Shown here piece after piece: positions 22,609-29,486 of a DNA stretch of 29,486 nt. The translations under genes and the position numbers were made by a program. Source of the stretch: a virus; the IMG/VR virus record IMGVR_UViG_3300032242_001301, positions 1 through 29,486 of that record. The stretch is one strand, 5' to 3'. The notes beneath the pieces are model-generated. The model ran no database searches, was not told the DNA's origin, and worked only from the letters and a program-made list of their open reading frames with translations. Each line of letters begins with the position of its first letter. Position 1 is the first letter of the stretch.

Positions 22609-23376
22609 ATGAAAATACTAATTGCAGGTTACGGATTTGTAGGGAAAGCAGTTGCTAACGCATTACAGACAGAGCATCTGGTTGTTGCTATAGATCCACA
22701 ATATAATGAATATAAAATTTCGGAACATACAGATGCCGATGGCATTATTGTGTGTGTCGGTACTCCCAGTACATTAATGGGTGATTGCGATGCCGAACAA
22801 CTGTTCAATGTACTAGAACAAATTCCAGTGTATATGCCAGTGTTAATTAAAAGCACCGTTACTCCGGATCTTACTAATACAATAATGGAACAATATCCAA
22901 ATCATAGTATTTGTTTTAGTCCAGAATTTTTAACGACCGCTAACGCTGACACTGATTTTTTAAATCAGAAACATATGATTTTAGGCGGTGAGGATCCAGA
23001 AAGTTTTTGGCAAGAACTATTTCAAAGTGTACTAAAAGAATGTAAACTATATTTCTATTGTACACCAACCGAAGCAAGTATGGCCAAATATACTGTAAAT
23101 TCATTCCTAGCAACTAAGGTTGCGTTCTTTAACCAGATACACGAGCTGTGCGAAAATAACGAATTGGATTTCGAAGTTATTCGCAGACTAGTAGCGCATG
23201 ATACAAGGATTGGGCCAAGTCATACATTGGTACCCGGCACTGATGGTCAGATAGGATTTGGCGGTGCATGTTTTCCAAAAGATACATGGGCGTTTACAAA
23301 CTTTGCAAAACGTGCCGGTACACCACTGACTATTATTAATTCAGCTGTTGTATATAATGACAAGATTCGTCGTTGA
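22609..23376 (+). CDS. Short UDP-glucose/GDP-mannose dehydrogenase
   Basis: This 255 aa protein is from the UDP-glucose 6-dehydrogenase family, which oxidises a sugar nucleotide twice using NAD. The NAD-binding start is MKILIAGYGFVGKAVANAL; KSTVTPDLT, FSPEFLT and the central helix EASMAKYTVNSF follow; the catalytic Cys is C221 in GFGGACFPKDT. Full-length enzymes have about 390-450 residues; this one stops right after the central dimerisation helix, so the C-terminal UDP-binding domain is missing. There is no sign of a frameshift, because the next promoter starts at the stop codon. It could be a naturally short phage form. It begins 1 nt after the polymerase stop codon. Confidence 0.87.
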   Translation: MKILIAGYGFVGKAVANALQTEHLVVAIDPQYNEYKISEHTDADGIIVCVGTPSTLMGDCDAEQLFNVLEQIPVYMPVLIKSTVTPDLTNTIMEQYPNHSICFSPEFLTTANADTDFLNQKHMILGGEDPESFWQELFQSVLKECKLYFYCTPTEASMAKYTVNSFLATKVAFFNQIHELCENNELDFEVIRRLVAHDTRIGPSHTLVPGTDGQIGFGGACFPKDTWAFTNFAKRAGTPLTIINSAVVYNDKIRR

Positions 23377-23401
23377 CTTTTAACAAAAACCTAAATATAA
23401 T
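23373..23401 (+). promoter_or_regulatory. Sigma70 promoter for the sliding clamp unit
   Basis: TTGACT (23373-23378) and TATAAT (23396-23401) have the optimal 17 bp spacing, one base from full consensus. The -35 box overlaps the stop of the dehydrogenase gene. AAGGAG precedes the clamp ATG at 23420. Confidence 0.85.
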
Positions 23402-23419
23402 ACACATAAGGAGATTCAT

Positions 23420-24151
23420 ATGAAAGATATTTTACAAGATTTAGTAGCCCATACACACAGCCTGGGCTTTTTGCCAATCATTAAGATTAGCAGTGATGAT
23501 AACGATACTGTTATCGAAGGTATGGCTGAAGATCGTTCAGTTATTTTGCAAGGCAAAACAAAAACACCAGTGCCAGTATTTACTGGTGTATTCGGTATGC
23601 CTAATTTGAACAAGTTAGATTTACATCTTAAGTGTCCAGAGTACAAAGAGGGTGCAAGCATTGATGTTGTTACACAACAACGCAATGGTGAAGATATCCC
23701 AACAGGTTTGCATTTTGAAAATGCTAGTGGCGACTTTAAAAACGACTATCGTTTTATGAATGAAGCTATCATTACTGAGCAAATGAAGTCAGTTAAATTC
23801 AAAGGCGCACAATGGGTTATTGAATTTGAACCAACTGTAGCAAGTTTACAGCGTTTTAAATTCCAAGCGGCCGCACATACTGAAGAGTCCACTTTCCAAG
23901 TTAAAACAGAAGATAATAACCTAGTGTTTAGTTTCGGTGATGCAAGTACACACGCAGGTAACTTTGTATTCCAAAGTGGTATTACTGGAAAACTAAAGCA
24001 ACCTTGGGCATGGCCTGTACAGCAACTTATTAGTATTTTGAATTTATCAGGCGAGTTGACTATGCGTATTAGTGATGCAGGCGCATTGCAAGTAACAGTA
24101 GACAGCGGGCTTGCTGAATATAATTATATTCTTCCAGCACAAGCAAAATGA
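23420..24151 (+). CDS. 45: Sliding clamp, T4 gp45-like
   Basis: This 243 aa protein looks like the T4-type sliding clamp (gp45, 228 aa), the trimeric ring that tethers the polymerase and, in T4, activates late transcription. The sequence is divergent. The best signs are the overall length, PVFTGVFGMPNLNKLDLHLK, which parallels the DLNGFLGILSLV region of gp45, a second repeat (WVIEFEPTVASLQRFKFQAA, then NLVFSFGDASTHAGNFVFQ), and an ending of alternating beta strands (GELTMRISDAGALQVTVDSGLAEYNYILP). The loader genes 44 and 62 are not beside it. It has its own strong early promoter and an AGGAG site. A clamp is the best call, with some doubt. Confidence 0.72.
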   Translation: MKDILQDLVAHTHSLGFLPIIKISSDDNDTVIEGMAEDRSVILQGKTKTPVPVFTGVFGMPNLNKLDLHLKCPEYKEGASIDVVTQQRNGEDIPTGLHFENASGDFKNDYRFMNEAIITEQMKSVKFKGAQWVIEFEPTVASLQRFKFQAAAHTEESTFQVKTEDNNLVFSFGDASTHAGNFVFQSGITGKLKQPWAWPVQQLISILNLSGELTMRISDAGALQVTVDSGLAEYNYILPAQAK

Positions 24152-24309
24152 GTCAAGTAGATCCAAAAATTCTAGAGCTAGAACGTAAAGTTCAGTTTTT
24201 AGAAAATCTGGTAAAGCAACTAGCGAGTCGTGTAGATTATATGGATCGCGAACGTATTCGAACTAAAAATAGTTTGAATACGTTATCTAACGAAATTAAA
24301 AGAAACTAA
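24148..24309 (+). CDS. Small coiled-coil protein, 53 aa
   Basis: This short gene starts inside the stop of the clamp gene (ATGA) and ends over the next start (TAATG). The product is MSQVDPKILELERKVQFLEN followed by LVKQLASRVDYMDRERIRTK and a short polar tail. Heptad spacing of Leu/Val/Ile (ILELERKVQFLENLVKQL) predicts a coiled coil, and there are no Cys or membrane segments. Both overlaps support the reading frame. The function is not known; coupling to the clamp suggests a partner protein of the replication or late-transcription machinery. Confidence 0.7.
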   Translation: MSQVDPKILELERKVQFLENLVKQLASRVDYMDRERIRTKNSLNTLSNEIKRN

Positions 24310-24485
24310 TGGAACTACATAAAAGAACAATAGTAAGAGCATTAAGTTACAGAATTGTAGCACTATTAATAACTGCTATGTGGACTGGTTTAAGTGATGC
24401 CGTAATTATTCATGTTATTTTAACTGCGGTGCATTATGGTATGGAAAGAATATGGTTGAAAATAAAGTGGGGTAAAACAGAATGA
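24309..24485 (+). CDS. DUF2061 small membrane protein, 58 aa
   Basis: This 58 aa protein fits DUF2061: a basic start followed by RALSYRIVALLITAMWTGLS, a second hydrophobic stretch (AVIIHVILTAVHYGM) and the family ending ERIWLKIKWG. It should span the inner membrane twice. DUF2061 proteins occur in many bacteria, often near sulphur genes, and in aquatic phages; the activity is unknown. The ATG overlaps the previous stop (TAATG) and the stop overlaps the next start (ATGA). Confidence 0.77.
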   Translation: MELHKRTIVRALSYRIVALLITAMWTGLSDAVIIHVILTAVHYGMERIWLKIKWGKTE

Positions 24486-24976
24486 GTGCCGCAAGAGAAA
24501 AAGATCAAGCAGATTTTGATTTAGAAACATTTGTAGATTTATTTGATACTGCTATCAGTTCAGATAATCCTGCCGTGCAACGAGCATTGAAAAACTTGTT
24601 GATGATTGCGGCCATTGTCAATGCAGAGGATAAAGAAGCAGGTATGCGTCAAGGTCCTTTGAAAAGAGTATTAGAGGATCAACGAAATATTATCCGTAGA
24701 CTTGATCGTATCGAAAGTGATCGCATTTATCCGCAACGGCCTACTCCATATATTCCTCCCGGTGGCGCAGGAACTCCGTTCGGACCAGTGCCATTAGGAC
24801 CATACATTGGGCCTGCAACAACGTGGCCAACTACAGGTACCGGTAGTCCACCGCCTGGTCAAATTTGGTGTAGTGCGCAAGGCGCAAGCTCAACGGGCTT
24901 TGATGATCAATTCGCTAGCGATCCCGGTGCCAAGTATGCTACACTATTAGATAAATTGGAAACAAAGGTGTCATGA
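24482..24976 (+). CDS. Unrecognised protein with Pro/Gly-rich region, 164 aa
   Basis: I cannot name this protein. Residues 1-80 are helical and acidic (DLETFVDLFDTAISSDNPAVQRALKNLLMIAAIVNAED), ending in a likely coiled helix (RVLEDQRNIIRRLDRIESD). Residues 85-130 are rich in Pro, Gly and Thr (TPYIPPGGAGTPFGPVPLGP) and are probably unstructured. The C-terminal end is polar with one Cys. It starts in the stop of the DUF2061 gene (ATGA) and overlaps the TGT/DpdA-like gene by 4 nt. Tight coupling suggests that it could assist the downstream enzyme, but nothing in the sequence shows how. Confidence 0.72.
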   Translation: MSAAREKDQADFDLETFVDLFDTAISSDNPAVQRALKNLLMIAAIVNAEDKEAGMRQGPLKRVLEDQRNIIRRLDRIESDRIYPQRPTPYIPPGGAGTPFGPVPLGPYIGPATTWPTTGTGSPPPGQIWCSAQGASSTGFDDQFASDPGAKYATLLDKLETKVS

Positions 24977-26676
24977 ATAAAAACTTAACAGCACATCAAA
25001 GCGATTACGCATATTTTTTACCAGCAACGTCTGGCTTTTATAGTACATACATAGGCAAACAACGCTACAGCAATTATGTAGACCCTGCACGTATTCCTGC
25101 TAGCTTCGGCCCTATGGGCGTTGAGGCTATGAACTATTTGAATCCTAATGCGGCATTTTATTTCGATCATTGCCTATACTCTGCGGGTCATGCTAATTTA
25201 GATTTGACTAAGCCCGACCCTAGCGAAGACATGTTTCGTAACAGAGATCGTTCAACTAGTTGGGTATTAGGAGATTCAGGAGGTTTCCAGATTGGTAAAG
25301 GTGTGTGGGAAGGTGAATGGAATGATCCAACTGGGCCTATCGTTGCACAGCGCATGGCTGAGGCTATTGCCAAAGGTGTTGAACTAATACCGCAAGTACA
25401 TCCAACTGGACATCCTAAAACAGATAAGAATGGTAATCCTAAGTACACTAAAATCGATCACGTTAAACTTTATCAAGCCAAACTAGATGCGGCACAAAAG
25501 AAACGTGAACAAGTATTAACTTGGATGGATGCACTTATGGATTATGGTATGGTGCTTGATATTCCAGCCTGGGTCGGTCGTAGTCCGGTAGGTGCTAAGA
25601 ATAGTGGTATTGCTAGTTATGAACAAGCGGTTAGTGCTACAAAATACAATAATGAATATTTTATTAAACACCGTACAGGTGCTTGTAAGTTCTTAAATGT
25701 ATTACAAGGCGAGAATCACGCACAAGCAGAAGATTGGTATCAGCAAATGAAAGACTTCTGCGATCCGACCAAATATGAACGGCCATTTAATGGGTGGGCT
25801 ATGGGCGGGCAGAATATGTGTGACGTAGATTTAGTATTACGTAGATTAGTGGCATTAAAATTCGATGGCTTGCTAGAAAAGGGGCATCAGGACTGGATGC
25901 ACTTCTTGGGCACTTCTAAATTAGAATGGGCATTACTATTAACTGACATACAACGTGCTATAAGGAAATATCATAATGAAGACTTTACCATCTCTTTTGA
26001 CTGCGCCTCACCGTTCCTTGCAACAGCAAACGGCCAAATCTATGTACAAACAGAAATCAAAGACAGAGAAAAATGGCTCTACAGAATGTTGCCGTCTCTT
26101 GATGACAAAAAGTACAGCCAGGACACACGACTCTTCCAAGATGTAGTAGTACAAGATAAACATTTTGAATCATTTACTACTAGTCCATTAATGGATGGTG
26201 TCCAAGTTAAAGACATTTGTATCTATGGTCCTAACGATGTTAACAAAATTGGTAAGGTAGGCAAGACATCTTGGGATAGTTTCACATACGCAATTATGAT
26301 GGGTCATAATGTTTGGTTACACTTGAACAGCGTACAAGAAGCCAATCGGCAGTATGATGCAGGATTATGCCCTGCTATGCTAGTAGACGAAAAATTTGAT
26401 AGAGTATACTTTAAAGACATTGTAGATGCCATCTTTAGTGCTCCAGATAGGGAAACTGCTATTGCTATTATCGACGGCTTTGATAAATTTTGGCAAGCTA
26501 TCCCCGGAACCCGTGGTGCTACTGGCAAGAAAACAGTTAACGCAAGTACCATGTTCTCCACTTTGTTTGACGAAGTAGAGGAAGATAGTGTACAATTAGA
26601 AGACGAAGCAGATTTTGACGAATCTGCAATTGATAAACTAGACGATTTAGAAGCCAGCGTCCATGACATTACCTGA
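24973..26676 (+). CDS. TGT-like transglycosylase, DpdA-type DNA-modification candidate
   Basis: This 567 aa protein belongs to the tRNA-guanine transglycosylase superfamily. It has LGDSGGFQIGKG (D101, matching the TGT general acid/base), LNVLQGENHAQAEDWY (the VQGG region), GWAMGGQ (the AIGG loop), HFLGTSKLEWALLLTDI (the LMGVG region) and SFDCASPF (D343, matching the nucleophilic Asp in FDCVxPTR). Phage TGT paralogues of the DpdA group put 7-deazaguanines into DNA to resist restriction. The CxCxxC-H zinc site of bacterial TGT is not visible, and the spacing between the two Asp is 242 residues, longer than in bacterial TGT. No folE, queC, queD or queE gene is in the window. DpdA is the best guess; tRNA modification is the alternative. 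Confidence 0.75.
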   Translation: MNKNLTAHQSDYAYFLPATSGFYSTYIGKQRYSNYVDPARIPASFGPMGVEAMNYLNPNAAFYFDHCLYSAGHANLDLTKPDPSEDMFRNRDRSTSWVLGDSGGFQIGKGVWEGEWNDPTGPIVAQRMAEAIAKGVELIPQVHPTGHPKTDKNGNPKYTKIDHVKLYQAKLDAAQKKREQVLTWMDALMDYGMVLDIPAWVGRSPVGAKNSGIASYEQAVSATKYNNEYFIKHRTGACKFLNVLQGENHAQAEDWYQQMKDFCDPTKYERPFNGWAMGGQNMCDVDLVLRRLVALKFDGLLEKGHQDWMHFLGTSKLEWALLLTDIQRAIRKYHNEDFTISFDCASPFLATANGQIYVQTEIKDREKWLYRMLPSLDDKKYSQDTRLFQDVVVQDKHFESFTTSPLMDGVQVKDICIYGPNDVNKIGKVGKTSWDSFTYAIMMGHNVWLHLNSVQEANRQYDAGLCPAMLVDEKFDRVYFKDIVDAIFSAPDRETAIAIIDGFDKFWQAIPGTRGATGKKTVNASTMFSTLFDEVEEDSVQLEDEADFDESAIDKLDDLEASVHDIT

Positions 26677-26908
26677 TGAAAGATATAGAGCAGTAGTACA
26701 GACTCAAAGGTTTTTACTAGAAATCTTGACTACTCCTCGAGTTCCAAAAGCAATCAAAGACCAAGCAAGAGCATGTTTGCGTCATTATCCCAGTGACTAC
26801 GATATGAATCGTGCGGCGGAAGATGCGCCGGACGTATTTGCCAAACGTATGGAAGATGTTACTCGAATGTTTAAAAAATATGAAGAGAGTAAAAATGAAC
26901 AAGCGTAG
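26663..26908 (+). CDS. BPSL0761-like small protein
   Basis: This 81 aa protein starts MTLPDERYRAVVQTQRFLLE and continues with VPKAIKDQARACLRHYPSD. The pattern (M-x-x-P-x-E-R-x-R-A-V-x-x-T-x-x-F-L, then LRHYPS) matches the BPSL0761 family, small proteins of unknown function in beta- and gammaproteobacteria. It overlaps the TGT-like gene by 14 nt and the next gene by 14 nt. Its presence hints at exchange with such hosts. Confidence 0.65.
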   Translation: MTLPDERYRAVVQTQRFLLEILTTPRVPKAIKDQARACLRHYPSDYDMNRAAEDAPDVFAKRMEDVTRMFKKYEESKNEQA

Positions 26909-27776
26909 TCTTATCGTAGGCATGGGTATTGGACAGTTATATAAGGCTGTCTTAGAAAAACTTGGGCATGAAGTTATTACAGTCGATCAAGATCTTAGCA
27001 AAGGTGCGAATTACGAATCAGTGGATGCGGCTTTACTAGTTCACGGATTATTTGATACTGCACATATTTGTACTCCAAACTTTACACATTTTGAATTGGC
27101 GGCCAAAGTAGCGCCACATAGTAAAATTGTTTTTATCGAAAAGCCTGGTGTTGCTACCAGCGATACATGGTCTAAGTTAGTAACCACATTTTCACAAACT
27201 CGTTTTATGATGGTTAAAAATAACATGTGGCGCAGTAATATCAACGAACTAAAAGAATTAGCCAGTAAATCTGACACAGTAGATATATTTTGGTCTAGAA
27301 AAAACTGTATTCCTAATCCGGGCAGTTGGTTTACTACTAAAAAATTATCGTTCGGCGGAGTAAGCCGTGATTTGATGCCACACTTGTTAAGTCTTTATAT
27401 TGCTTTAAATCCAGATTGGCGCAAAGAACAAGTAACTGGAAAGCAGGCATTACGATTGCATAATCTAGAAAGTATCAAAAGTACCGAGTATGGTACTATA
27501 AATCCAAACGGAACATATGACGTGGATGATCGTTGCCATATGATATTCGGTAACAAATGGACTTTGCTAGCAGAATGGGCTAATATGCGTGAGGACGACA
27601 GTTCTATCAAATTTAATATGAATGATAGTAAAGAAAGATTCGAATTAGGCTGGTGTCCGGAAGATGCGTACGAATCTATGATAAAAGATGCTATTGCTAA
27701 TATGGATAATTATGAATTTTGGCTTAAACAGTTTGATATAGACATGTGGATACATGAAAGAATAGAAAACCTATGA
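26895..27776 (+). CDS. Gfo/Idh/MocA-type sugar oxidoreductase
   Basis: This protein is 293 aa from this ATG; longer in-frame starts exist upstream but would overlap the previous gene fully. The Rossmann start is LIVGMGIGQLYKAVLEKLGH. FIEKPGV carries the family EKP motif with its catalytic Lys, and GGVSRDLMPHLLSL matches the GG-xx-D-xxx-H signature. These NAD(P) enzymes oxidise sugars or sugar nucleotides. It overlaps the following MDR dehydrogenase gene by ATGA, so the two are co-translated, and a UDP-glucose dehydrogenase-like gene lies about 3.5 kb upstream. Together they point to a modified sugar, perhaps for a surface glycan or DNA. The substrate is unknown. Confidence 0.82.
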   Translation: MNKRSLIVGMGIGQLYKAVLEKLGHEVITVDQDLSKGANYESVDAALLVHGLFDTAHICTPNFTHFELAAKVAPHSKIVFIEKPGVATSDTWSKLVTTFSQTRFMMVKNNMWRSNINELKELASKSDTVDIFWSRKNCIPNPGSWFTTKKLSFGGVSRDLMPHLLSLYIALNPDWRKEQVTGKQALRLHNLESIKSTEYGTINPNGTYDVDDRCHMIFGNKWTLLAEWANMREDDSSIKFNMNDSKERFELGWCPEDAYESMIKDAIANMDNYEFWLKQFDIDMWIHERIENL

Positions 27777-28672
27777 TAGTTAGATGTTTACAAACTACCG
27801 GACAAGGCTTCTTTGAAGAAGTGCCGTATGATAAGCCCGAACCTAATTCATTAGAACTTGAAGTCCGTGCCATCATGACCGGTGTGTGTCGTAGTGACAT
27901 CGATATGATGCAAGGAAACTTCGGTCCATTACCATTAAGTATGCAAGGCCACGAAGGACTCGGAGAAGTAACCAAAGTCGGTGCAAGTATACTTGGAGTT
28001 AAAGTCGGCGATATTATCGCAACACGCGGTGAACCTGCGTATGCAGATTTTTATAATGTACGTTACAATGAATTTGTACGTGTTCCAGAAGCAGATCCAA
28101 AGTTTATATTAGAACCAGTAGCTTGCGGCATTAATCTTATTAATCAAGCTAAGGATTTAATCGAAAAGAAACAGGGTATAGAATCTAAAATGCTTATACT
28201 AGGCAGTGGATTTCTTGCATGGGTCGCTTATCACACCATGCGATTAAATGGATATATCTATCAAGTCGATGTATTAGGATCTAATAATTTAGAACTATGG
28301 CAAGATCGACTACTATTAGGTACTAGCGAAAGTTATGATGTAGTAGTAGACGTCAGCGGAAAATATTCACTAGGTTCAGACATTAATCTAAATAATAATG
28401 CATTAGTTATAGATGCCGTTGGAAAAACTATCGATAAAGCAGAAGCAGAACATTTACTTTGGAAAGCTGTTACTACAGTAAGGCCTAGTCCACGTAATGA
28501 AGAATTTATCAATTGTATGCATTTTGCTAAACATTGGATTGAAAACGGCTATCTAGAGGTTGATTCTTTTTGGACAAAAGCATATAATAGAAATGTGGAA
28601 TGGCAACAGGCGTTTGCGGATGGTACGGATCGTCCAAACGGTTACAGCAGAGGTTATATTAAATGGGACTAA
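27773..28672 (+). CDS. Zinc-type MDR alcohol/polyol dehydrogenase
   Basis: This 299 aa protein belongs to the medium-chain dehydrogenase/reductase family. The catalytic zinc site is visible as GVCRSDI (Cys), GHEGLGEV (His-Glu) and ILEPVACGINLI (Glu). The nucleotide-binding loop is LILGSGFLAWVAYH. The four-Cys structural zinc lobe is absent and the protein is 40-50 residues shorter than typical family members, so it is a compact form. Its start overlaps the Gfo/Idh/MocA gene by ATGA, and its end overlaps the next gene by 10 nt. It likely works in the same pathway as the preceding oxidoreductase; the substrate may be a sugar or polyol and cannot be read. Confidence 0.82.
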   Translation: MIVRCLQTTGQGFFEEVPYDKPEPNSLELEVRAIMTGVCRSDIDMMQGNFGPLPLSMQGHEGLGEVTKVGASILGVKVGDIIATRGEPAYADFYNVRYNEFVRVPEADPKFILEPVACGINLINQAKDLIEKKQGIESKMLILGSGFLAWVAYHTMRLNGYIYQVDVLGSNNLELWQDRLLLGTSESYDVVVDVSGKYSLGSDINLNNNALVIDAVGKTIDKAEAEHLLWKAVTTVRPSPRNEEFINCMHFAKHWIENGYLEVDSFWTKAYNRNVEWQQAFADGTDRPNGYSRGYIKWD

Positions 28673-29202
28673 ACACTGAAGAACGACAGGGCGTCGTTTA
28701 CTTTACAGGTTATGAAGTTGAACATACGATTTGTTATGGTATGTTTACATTATTTGTTGTTGGTACTCCCCCTCTTGAAGAAATTTTTGCTAAAGTTGCA
28801 GAATCACAATCGATGCTAGACGAAACAAAACGCATTCGACATATTTACTTTGGTACAAGCCAGAGTTTCAATCCTACCTCCATCTCCCAAGAGCAATATA
28901 GACCGTGGGATGATGTCATTTTACCTTTCTTAAAGCAAGGCTATTGGGTAACTTTAGACTTTGACGTTCAGCACATAGAAGGTATCCTAGAATCTAGTTA
29001 TTGCGAATATGACAAATTTGTTCCAATGATTAGTGTCAAACTGCCGTATATTAATCAACTTAATTATAATGCAACACTTAAATTAGACGACCGTACTTGG
29101 GGTGCCACTAACCCCGGTGTATGGACACATCAACTGCATGACTTGATGAGTAAGGACAAATATACTCATTGGGAACAATATACACAAGACAAAACATTAT
29201 GA
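28663..29202 (+). CDS. Conserved phage protein of unknown function, 179 aa
   Basis: I recognise no named family, though the style (EVEHTICYGMFTLFVVGTPP, IYFGTSQSF, VTLDFDVQHIEG, ISVKLPYINQLNYNATLKLDD) is that of proteins conserved among T4-like aquatic phages. It is soluble, mixed alpha/beta, with no signal peptide. It overlaps the dehydrogenase gene by 10 nt and the next gene by ATGA. The motif YNATLKLDDRTWGATNPGVW near the C-terminus is highly specific-looking and could be an active or binding site. Confidence 0.78.
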   Translation: MGLNTEERQGVVYFTGYEVEHTICYGMFTLFVVGTPPLEEIFAKVAESQSMLDETKRIRHIYFGTSQSFNPTSISQEQYRPWDDVILPFLKQGYWVTLDFDVQHIEGILESSYCEYDKFVPMISVKLPYINQLNYNATLKLDDRTWGATNPGVWTHQLHDLMSKDKYTHWEQYTQDKTL

Positions 29203-29486
29203 TTATCCGACAAGACATTAGACCAAATAAAATGATTTGGGTTACCTTTCGCAAAGAAGGTATCCACTGCTATCCAGCGGCCGCTACAGATCCAAATTTA
29301 GCTACAGGAGATGAATACGATGTATCGTTTTTGGCTACTCCTCACCGTCACATCTTTCATTTCAGGGTGTGGATCAGTGTGCAACATAATGACAGGGACA
29401 TCGAGTTCATCCAATTCAAACGATGGCTCGAGTCGCTGTATAATGGTCAAGGTTCCACTTTAAGCCTTGACTACAAGAGTTGTGAA
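29199..29486 (+). CDS. Conserved phage protein, 3' end beyond the window
   Basis: The ATG overlaps the previous stop (ATGA), and 96 codons are open to the end of the window without a stop. The product starts MIIRQDIRPNKMIWVTFRKE and contains FRVWISVQHNDRDIEFIQF and GQGSTLSLDYKSCE. It is alpha/beta with no visible signal or membrane segment in the part seen. I do not know its function; such a pair with the preceding gene is plausible for an uncharacterised T4-like phage module. Confidence 0.72.
   Translation, partial: MIIRQDIRPNKMIWVTFRKEGIHCYPAAATDPNLATGDEYDVSFLATPHRHIFHFRVWISVQHNDRDIEFIQFKRWLESLYNGQGSTLSLDYKSCE

Noticed and set aside
26811-26894. Longer N-terminus for the Gfo/Idh/MocA gene
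   Set aside because: The extra residues are Arg/Met-rich shadow sequence over the BPSL0761-like gene; the Rossmann fold starts right after the ATG at 26895.

Overview
The window is a 29.5 kb piece of a T4-like (tailed, contractile-type) bacteriophage genome with about 40% GC by eye, tightly packed and almost wholly on the + strand. The supporting hallmarks are a T4 gp43-type family B DNA polymerase (888 aa), a gp45-like sliding clamp, a DsbA-like DNA-binding protein, PhoH, dCMP deaminase, an HNH homing endonuclease and late-promoter-like octamers (xATAAATA). No photosynthesis genes are present, so a cyanophage is not indicated. Three near-perfect sigma70 promoters (TTGACA/T, 17 bp, TATAAT) and BPSL0761- and DUF2061-like proteins suggest a proteobacterial host. 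The overall flavour is that of uncultured aquatic T4-like phages; the species and host cannot be named from the sequence.

Layout. (1) 1-1270: the end of a dCMP deaminase gene, coupled to an HNH endonuclease gene and closed by a two-way terminator. (2) 1344-2160: phoH, the only - strand gene, with a structured leader containing two mutually exclusive hairpins. (3) 2224-6457: a late cassette with two unrecognised proteins, a GH19-type endolysin, a two-TM membrane protein, an Rz1-like lipoprotein (o-spanin), a second lipoprotein, a small helical protein, a 3-TM-holin-like protein and a small secreted protein. (4) 6466-10743: an early cassette driven by a sigma70 promoter built into a terminator hairpin, encoding a class B DnaJ, a peptide deformylase, a ClpA-like unfoldase that keeps an IGF loop for ClpP, and an unknown protein. 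(5) 10761-19508: a late cassette of virion or prohead-type proteins. Several begin with a short sequence like the T4 capsid-targeting sequence (MKTYQEFIAE). Among them are a KxDG ligase-like (DUF6267-type) protein and an HxGH nucleotidyltransferase, followed by Lys/Glu/Ala-rich proteins and a 939 aa giant. (6) 19552-29486: an early replication and metabolism cassette with a DsbA-like protein, DNA polymerase (leader with a 5-bp/8-nt hairpin like the T4 gp43 operator), a short UDP-glucose dehydrogenase, sliding clamp, coiled coil, DUF2061, a TGT/DpdA-like enzyme, a BPSL0761-like protein, a Gfo/Idh/MocA oxidoreductase, an MDR dehydrogenase and two conserved unknowns.

How the parts fit. Early blocks (host sigma70 promoters) supply DNA synthesis, probable DNA base modification and control of host protein folding and turnover. 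Late blocks supply head or ejected proteins and lysis. Most gene junctions are ATGA or TAATG overlaps, implying translational coupling. The most interesting points are the possible head-packaged nucleotidyltransferase pair, the DnaJ-deformylase-ClpA operon, the TGT-like enzyme that lacks the usual zinc motif, and the compact RNA regulatory elements in front of phoH, dnaJ and the polymerase gene.
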